A stretch of DNA of 37,268 nt from contig CASWVG010000025.1 of NCBI GenBank assembly GCA_949472775.1, positions 1-37,268 on the forward strand, in the 5' to 3' direction. Positions 32,572 through 37,268 of this stretch are shown one piece after another (position 1 is the stretch's first letter; every line of letters begins with the position of its first letter). Made by a program: the position numbers and the translations under genes. The notes beneath the pieces were generated by a model. The model did not search any database. It saw only the letters and a list, made by a program, of their open reading frames with translations, and was not told the origin of the DNA. The DNA comes from an uncultured Lachnospiraceae bacterium (lineage in GTDB: Bacteria; Bacillota; Clostridia; Lachnospirales; Lachnospiraceae).

Positions 32572-33348
32572 ATGAAAAAGATATTATTGATCGGGAAACT
32601 TAATACGGTGGTGAACGAGACGAACCACTTTTTGTCCCAGTATTTTCATGTGCAGCTCTGCTCGGAGAACGCGGGAGTTCTGGAGGGAATGCTGAAAATT
32701 GTAAATCCAGATCTGGTGGTAATCAGTCTGATCGGTGCCTATGACATTGACACGTCCATCTTTTTTATGCTGAGTGACAGGTATGCACAGATTCCTGTTC
32801 TGACTATCGGGACAAAGGAGGAGAGCGACCGATTTTTTAAGTATTATCAGGAGGAGCAGTTTGAGAACTTGATCCGTCCGGTTGAAAATACGGTGATTAT
32901 GGAGGCGGTGTGCAGACGGCTTGGGCTTGATGAGGATAAAGTCGCGCGTGAGGCGCAGGAGGAAGGAAAAAGCCATGATGAAAAAAAGCGAATTTTAGTG
33001 GTGGATGACAACGGGACCGCGCTTCGTACAATCAAGGCGATGCTGGAAGATACTTATGAGGTCACGCTGGCGATTTCCGGGGCACAGGCAATGACTTCCA
33101 TAGGAAAAAAGAGACCGGATCTGATTTTGCTGGATTATGAGATGCCTGTCTGCGACGGACGGATGACACTGGAAATGATTCGTGCCGACGAGGATCTGAC
33201 GAGTATTCCGGTGGTGTTTCTGACGGCGATCAACGACCGGCAGAATATTGAGGCGGTGCTGAAATTGAAGCCGGCAGGATATATGTTAAAGCCGCCGGTG
33301 AAGGAAAAGCTGCTCGCAGAGTTAGAGAAGATCCTGAATGCAGGGTAA
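32572..33348 (+). CDS. Two-receiver response regulator, first receiver degenerate
   Basis: 258-aa soluble protein without an output domain. Residues 1-118 fold like a receiver but lack the acidic pair, and the acceptor position reads VVISLIG (S52 where Asp is expected). Residues 139-258 are a canonical receiver: D145/D146, D188 in LLLDYEMPVCDG, T218 and K240. It should accept phosphate only on D188, probably from the hybrid kinase encoded 58 nt upstream. The diguanylate cyclase gene follows after 59 nt. The degenerate receiver probably serves dimerisation or partner recognition (inference). GGAGGAGG precedes the ATG. Confidence 0.88.
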   Translation: MKKILLIGKLNTVVNETNHFLSQYFHVQLCSENAGVLEGMLKIVNPDLVVISLIGAYDIDTSIFFMLSDRYAQIPVLTIGTKEESDRFFKYYQEEQFENLIRPVENTVIMEAVCRRLGLDEDKVAREAQEEGKSHDEKKRILVVDDNGTALRTIKAMLEDTYEVTLAISGAQAMTSIGKKRPDLILLDYEMPVCDGRMTLEMIRADEDLTSIPVVFLTAINDRQNIEAVLKLKPAGYMLKPPVKEKLLAELEKILNAG

Positions 33349-33407
33349 ATGTTAAATGAATACGAAATAGTGGATTTTGGAAATTGCATGGGAGATGGGG
33401 GAAAGAT

Positions 33408-34643
33408 ATGTATCATTGCGAAATTTGTTTTTACATGATTACGGAACACAATGAGTTATTTGAAATCTTGAAACAGATGCCGCAGTTTCTACGTTTTTCA
33501 CACGAATATCAGAGGAGCGTCAGCCCGGAAGCAGAACTGACTGGCAGGGCAGATGTGATTCTTGCGGATATGCGGCAGACGGATGCGGCAGAAATGCTCG
33601 CATTTCTGCTTTCCCATAAGCGGAAAGATGCGGAGCTGATTGTGCTGGCGGATCGGAAGCAGACGGCGCTTCTGACCACAAAAGATGACGCTGAGGAGAT
33701 TACAGATATCTGGGTGATGCCTTTAACGGAGGCGGAGTTCCAATTTCGCCTGACCCGCTGGCAGAAGACTTATAAAATGAGCAAGGAATTCTGGCAGACA
33801 CAGAATTACCTCGATACGACGATCAACAGTGTTCCCCACCTGATCTGGTATAAGGACAAGGAGGGCGCCCACATGAAGGTCAACGAGGCGTTCTGTAAGG
33901 CGGTCAATAAGACAATGGCACAGATTGAGGGACGCGGCCACTACTATATCTGGGATATTGACCCGGAGGAGTATGCCAAGGGCGAGTTTATCTGCATGGA
34001 GTCGGAATACGAGGTGATGGAAAAGAGGGAGACCTGTATTTTCGATGAGACGGTCAAGATCGGGGAAAGTATGCGCGAACTGAAAACATACAAGTCGCCG
34101 TTGTTTGATCTGGATGGGAGCGTTATGGGAACCGTGGGTGTTGCCATAGATGTGACCCAGGAACGGCTTTATGAGCAGATGATGATCAAGAATGCGAACA
34201 CGGATTTCCTGACAGGACTGTACAACAGACGGTATGTGTATGAGTATATCGACAAACAGGAGGATGGTCACATTTCGGTGTTCTGCATTGACCTGGATCA
34301 TTTTAAGAGTGTCAATGATATCTATGGACATCATGAGGGCGACAAAGCGCTGGTGCTCACAGCGCAGACGCTTCAGGACTGCATGCCGGAAGGGCTGATC
34401 GCACGCATGGGGGGCGACGAGTTTCTGGTGGTGATGGTTGGAGCCCGCACAGAGGAGCAAGTGGAGCGGACGAGAAAAATGATTAAGGAGCGACTCGACG
34501 GGGCATACGCTCAACATGAAAATTTTCAAAATATTTCCGCCAGCGTGGGCGCTGCCTATTCTAAAACGGGAACGGAAAGCTTCCATCATTTATTCCACAG
34601 AGCGGATGAGATGATGTATCGGGAAAAGGAGAGCAACAGGTGA
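33408..34643 (+). CDS. Diguanylate cyclase (PAS-GGDEF)
   Basis: 411-aa soluble protein. Residues 1-125 are an alpha/beta region resembling a degenerate receiver. A PAS domain lies at ~133-255 (TTINSVPHLIWYKDKEG, then AFCKAVNKT, and GTVGVAIDVT). A GGDEF domain follows (~262-411) with NTDFLTGLYNRR, FCIDLDHFKSVND and intact active site MGGDEF at 334-339. The inhibitory RxxD site before GGDEF is absent (that position reads MPEG), so no product feedback through the I-site is expected. It should make c-di-GMP from two GTP. ATG 33408 is preferred because GGGGGAAAG precedes it. Last gene of the phosphorelay operon; 6S RNA follows. Confidence 0.9.
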   Translation: MYHCEICFYMITEHNELFEILKQMPQFLRFSHEYQRSVSPEAELTGRADVILADMRQTDAAEMLAFLLSHKRKDAELIVLADRKQTALLTTKDDAEEITDIWVMPLTEAEFQFRLTRWQKTYKMSKEFWQTQNYLDTTINSVPHLIWYKDKEGAHMKVNEAFCKAVNKTMAQIEGRGHYYIWDIDPEEYAKGEFICMESEYEVMEKRETCIFDETVKIGESMRELKTYKSPLFDLDGSVMGTVGVAIDVTQERLYEQMMIKNANTDFLTGLYNRRYVYEYIDKQEDGHISVFCIDLDHFKSVNDIYGHHEGDKALVLTAQTLQDCMPEGLIARMGGDEFLVVMVGARTEEQVERTRKMIKERLDGAYAQHENFQNISASVGAAYSKTGTESFHHLFHRADEMMYREKESNR

Positions 34644-34708
34644 TAACCGGATAATATAATGGTACAATTTTATTTTTCCATGCGGATGGAAGGTGGTAAA
34701 AAATTCTG

Positions 34709-34737
34709 TTGTATTTCGCGGTCAATTCGGATATAAT
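34709..34737 (+). promoter_or_regulatory. Strong sigma-A promoter of 6S RNA
   Basis: TTGTAT (34709-34714), a 17-nt spacer and consensus TATAAT (34732-34737). The transcript should start near 34744. Confidence 0.8.
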
Positions 34738-34743
34738 AGATGT

Positions 34744-34925
34744 AACCTGAAATGCACGATAAGTCTTGTTATTTTGAACCTACAGATACTTTAAACGGGA
34801 TTCCTACATTGTCATATAGATGTCAGGCCTCCAGCCTTTGGGCACCCAGCAGTGGAAGACAGAAGTATGGTTGCGGTTACCCACCTAGCATTGCTAGGAG
34901 TCAAAATACAAGATCCGGCATTTTG
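34744..34925 (+). ncRNA. ssrS: 6S RNA
   Basis: About 180 nt that mimics an open promoter and binds RNA polymerase holoenzyme. A long terminal stem joins the ends: AATGC (34751-34755) with GCATT (34918-34922), and CTTGTTATTTTGA (34765-34777) with TCAAAATACAAG (34901-34912). A large central bubble follows, with ACCTACA and AACGGGATTCCTACA on the 5' side, and the small hairpin CCTAGC/GCTAGG on the 3' strand. The apical arm contains CAGGCCTCC, as I remember from Firmicute 6S RNAs. No open frame crosses it. A near-consensus promoter and a terminator-like hairpin flank it. The assignment rests on shape and remembered sequence, not on a covariance search. Confidence 0.82.
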
Positions 34926-34944
34926 GGGCATATACGAAAGATGG

Positions 34945-34973
34945 AAAAGCAGTCGTCCTGTACGGCTGCTTTT
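34945..34973 (+). terminator. Terminator-like hairpin after 6S RNA
   Basis: AAAAGCAGTCG pairs with CGGCTGCTTTT (one G-U) around a 7-nt loop. The U-tract is only four bases, all within the stem, so read-through into the downstream ddh gene is possible. Confidence 0.7.
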
Positions 34974-34999
34974 GCGGGTATGGAGGAATGGAGGGAAAA

Positions 35000-35986
35000 A
35001 TGAGCATAAAAGTAGGAATATTGGGATATGGAAATCTGGGGCGCGGTGTGGAATGTGCCATGAAGCAGAATCCTGACATGGAGCTTGTGGCAGTGTTTAC
35101 ACGCAGGGAACCTCAGAAGGTGTCAATTCTCACAGACTCGGCATCTGTCTGTCATGTGTCGGAGGCGGCCGCATGGAAGGATAAAATTGACGTGCTGATC
35201 CTCTGCGGGGGCAGTGCAACGGATCTGCCGGAGCAGACGCCGGCGTATGTGAAACTGTTTAACGTGGTGGACAGTTTTGACACCCATGCCAACATACCGA
35301 AGCATTTTGATTCCGTGGACGCGGCCGCAAAGGAGTCTGGGAAGACAGGCATTATTTCTGTGGGCTGGGACCCGGGGATGTTTTCTTTAAACAGGATGTA
35401 CGCTTCAGCTATTCTGCCGAACGGAAAAGATTATACCTTCTGGGGGAAAGGCGTCAGCCAGGGACACTCCGATGCCATCCGCAGAATTGAGGGCGTGAAA
35501 AATGCAAAGCAGTATACAATCCCGGTGGAGGCTGCTCTTGAGGCAGTGAGAGAGGGAAAAAATCCCGAGCTGTCCACAAGAGAAAAACATACCAGAGAGT
35601 GCTTTGTCGTTCTGGAGGAAGGGGCGGATGCCGCGAAAGTGGAGCAGGAGATTAAAACCATGCCGAATTATTTCTCGGACTATGACACTACCGTACATTT
35701 TATCAGCGAGGAGGAACTGCTCAGGGATCACAGCGGCATTCCGCACGGCGGGTTTGTGCTGCGAAGCGGAAAAACTGGCTGGGAGGAGGAGAACGGTCAT
35801 CTGATTGAATACAGTCTGAAACTGGATTCCAACCCGGAGTTTACCGCCAGTGTGATTGCTGCTTATGCGAGGGCGGCTTACCGGCTTAATAAAGAAGGAC
35901 AGGCAGGAGCGAAGACAGTGTTTGACATTCCGCCTGCTTATCTGAGTGCAAAGAGCGGAGCAGAGCTTCGGGCATCCATGCTGTAA
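35000..35986 (+). CDS. ddh: meso-Diaminopimelate dehydrogenase
   Basis: 328-aa NADP-dependent enzyme that makes meso-DAP from tetrahydrodipicolinate in one step, for lysine and peptidoglycan. Rossmann motif ILGYGNLGRG at 7-16, VFTRREP at the NADP phosphate position, CGGSATDLPEQ, DSFDTHANIP, SVGWDPGMFSLNR, WGKGVSQGHSDAIRRI, and SNPEFTASVIAAYARA are hallmark segments. GGAGGG lies 5 nt before the ATG at 35000. The 6S RNA ends ~75 nt upstream with no other promoter seen between, so ddh may be transcribed partly from the 6S promoter. The lyxose-isomerase-like gene follows after 27 nt. Confidence 0.95.
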   Translation: MSIKVGILGYGNLGRGVECAMKQNPDMELVAVFTRREPQKVSILTDSASVCHVSEAAAWKDKIDVLILCGGSATDLPEQTPAYVKLFNVVDSFDTHANIPKHFDSVDAAAKESGKTGIISVGWDPGMFSLNRMYASAILPNGKDYTFWGKGVSQGHSDAIRRIEGVKNAKQYTIPVEAALEAVREGKNPELSTREKHTRECFVVLEEGADAAKVEQEIKTMPNYFSDYDTTVHFISEEELLRDHSGIPHGGFVLRSGKTGWEEENGHLIEYSLKLDSNPEFTASVIAAYARAAYRLNKEGQAGAKTVFDIPPAYLSAKSGAELRASML

Positions 35987-36013
35987 GAAATGGTTTGATA
36001 ATAGGAGGATCTT

Positions 36014-36703
36014 ATGAAACGCTCAGAGATCAATCAGATCATACGGGAAATGGAAGCGCTGGCGGCAAAAAACGGATTCCATCTGCCTCCATTCTGTCAC
36101 TGGACGCCGGAAGAATGGAAAAGTAAGGGACATGAGTATGATGAGATCCGTGATAACATGCTCGGATGGGATATCACGGATTTCGGACGTGGTGATTTTA
36201 ACGCCTGTGGTTTTGGACTGGTCACGCTCAGAAACGGAAATCAGCACAATCCGAAGTATAAGAAAGTGTACGCAGAGAAACTGCTTTTCATGCGGGATAC
36301 AATGATGGCGCCCATGCATTTCCACTGGTTTAAATCGGAGGATATCATCAACCGCGGGGGCGGTGTATTGCAGATAAAGATTTATCAGGATGACGGGGAG
36401 GGCGGACTTTCCGATGAAGATGTGGTGATCAATGCCGATGGACGCACTTACACAGCTCCGGCAGGCTCTTATGTCACACTGCATCCGGGGGAGAGCGTGA
36501 CGCTCTGGCCGCACCAGTACCATGAGTTTCATGCGGTGCCGGGAACGGGGAGCATACTGATCGGCGAGGTGTCCCAGTGCAACGATGACAACACCGATAA
36601 TCGGTTTTATGAGCCGGCGGGGAGATTTCCCGAGATTGAGGAGGACGAAACGCCGTACAGGCTGTTGTGCAATGAATATCCGCCTGCCGGGGAAAACGAA
36701 TAA
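36014..36703 (+). CDS. D-lyxose isomerase-like cupin (sugar isomerase)
   Basis: 229-aa cupin-fold protein matching the D-lyxose ketol-isomerase family, which interconverts D-lyxose and D-xylulose (and D-mannose/D-fructose in some members). The metal site is complete: MHFHWFKSED gives H102, H104 and E109, and WPHQYHEFH supplies H170. The HWTPEEW start and the FGLVTLRNG strand are also typical. AGGAGG lies 6-7 nt before the ATG. It shares a short gap with ddh but has no obvious metabolic link with lysine synthesis, so the pairing is probably positional. Which sugar it uses cannot be told from the sequence. Confidence 0.85.
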   Translation: MKRSEINQIIREMEALAAKNGFHLPPFCHWTPEEWKSKGHEYDEIRDNMLGWDITDFGRGDFNACGFGLVTLRNGNQHNPKYKKVYAEKLLFMRDTMMAPMHFHWFKSEDIINRGGGVLQIKIYQDDGEGGLSDEDVVINADGRTYTAPAGSYVTLHPGESVTLWPHQYHEFHAVPGTGSILIGEVSQCNDDNTDNRFYEPAGRFPEIEEDETPYRLLCNEYPPAGENE

Positions 36704-36864
36704 CAGTTGAACAACGTTCCTGACTGCAAAAGGAACTGCCGGGCATGCGAGGGCTTCACGGGTGAATGAAAATTTTAGCCGTGGAGCTTTTTTACTTGAT
36801 ACATAGATACTATTTTGCTCTTTGTACGCATAGAAATAGAGGAGGAAATGGGAAAGGCTGTGCT

Positions 36865-37268
36865 ATGAAATTGGAAGGGAAGCAGCTTGCGAAGCTGGCT
36901 CTTATTTTTTTCGGTCTTTTATTTATTGTCTGTCTTTTTCTGGGAAGAAGACAGAAGCAGGAGGAAACGCCTGCGCCGCCTGAGGGGGAGCGGATCACTG
37001 CGGAGGATGTGGAGATTTTGCTGGATGCCCTGGGGGTCTCCTTTTCTATGGCTGCATCTGACAGTGACAGGATGACACAGAGCGCACAGGAAACGAATGG
37101 GGAAGAGGATGCCGCATATTTTACATATGGACAGTATGGAGAGCTTTGCCGGCAGATCGGTGAGGAGGAATGGGGGCTTCCTAACTACAGCGGGCAGTAT
37201 GCGCCGGAGCAGGCTCTTTTAAAAGAGGACTGGTATGACGCATTCCGCATTCTTCTGGCGTATCTGGA
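36865..37268 (+). CDS. Membrane-anchored protein of unknown function (partial, runs off window)
   Basis: An open frame from ATG 36865 to the right edge, at least 134 codons. GGAAAGG lies ~9 nt before the ATG. After MKLEGKQLAK a membrane helix (LALIFFGLLFIVCLFL, residues ~11-26) is followed by a basic stop (GRRQKQ) and a proline/acid linker (ETPAPPEG). The exported part has helical segments such as ITAEDVEILLDALGV and KEDWYDAFRILLAYL. It may be the N-terminal region of a larger SpoIID/LytB-type or cell-surface protein, but that is a guess. The 160 nt before it contain only a weak GTTCC/GGAAC hairpin. Confidence 0.7.
   Translation, partial: MKLEGKQLAKLALIFFGLLFIVCLFLGRRQKQEETPAPPEGERITAEDVEILLDALGVSFSMAASDSDRMTQSAQETNGEEDAAYFTYGQYGELCRQIGEEEWGLPNYSGQYAPEQALLKEDWYDAFRILLAYL

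Overview
The window looks like the chromosome of an anaerobic, Gram-positive Clostridia member, most likely a Lachnospiraceae. Evidence is the moderate GC content, strong AGGAGG-type ribosome binding sites, sigma-A promoters, ATP-type PEP carboxykinase, meso-diaminopimelate dehydrogenase, a DUF6323/DUF6179-type pair, a CD3324-type regulator, a SleB/CwlJ-type hydrolase and a Firmicute-type 6S RNA. Family names come from reading the translations and remembering motifs; no database search was run.

Layout. (1) 1-4921 is a signalling island: a Ser/Thr kinase with zinc ribbon, a BspA-like leucine-rich-repeat protein, a vWA protein, a PP2C phosphatase and a stand-alone TerY-C-like zinc protein. This is a TerY-P-type phosphorylation triad with additions. 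Two tandem copies of a ~105-nt structured module precede the kinase and a third, diverged copy precedes the vWA gene. The stems of the third copy differ in sequence but still pair. This is the most unusual signal in the window. (2) 4922-11592 is an accessory stretch: an aldo/keto reductase with ferredoxin domain, several secreted or membrane proteins and lipoproteins of unknown role, a truncated Rpn-type nuclease/transposase remnant, a CD3324-like regulator, an RNHCP protein and a methyltransferase pseudogene. (3) 11693-15288 is an ECF sigma / membrane protein / ABC transporter operon. (4) 15367-21181 holds a Fic protein with inhibitory helix, an ApbE lipoprotein and an alpha/beta hydrolase on the minus strand, a membrane-anchored GH25-like protein that has lost both DxE catalytic acids, an AP2-like protein on the minus strand and a SleB-like hydrolase.

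(5) 21196-29776 is mostly core metabolism: threonine synthase behind a ~200-nt foldable leader, the DUF pair, citrate synthase (minus strand), deoxyribose-phosphate aldolase, a small flagellin-like protein with a sigma-A promoter, and PEP carboxykinase with its own promoter, hairpin leader and terminator. (6) 29802-34643 is a three-gene signalling operon: a hybrid histidine kinase with Hpt domain, a two-receiver protein whose first receiver lacks the phospho-acceptor, and a PAS-GGDEF diguanylate cyclase. (7) 34709-36703 has a 6S RNA candidate with near-consensus promoter, then diaminopimelate dehydrogenase and a D-lyxose-isomerase-like cupin. A membrane protein runs off the right edge.
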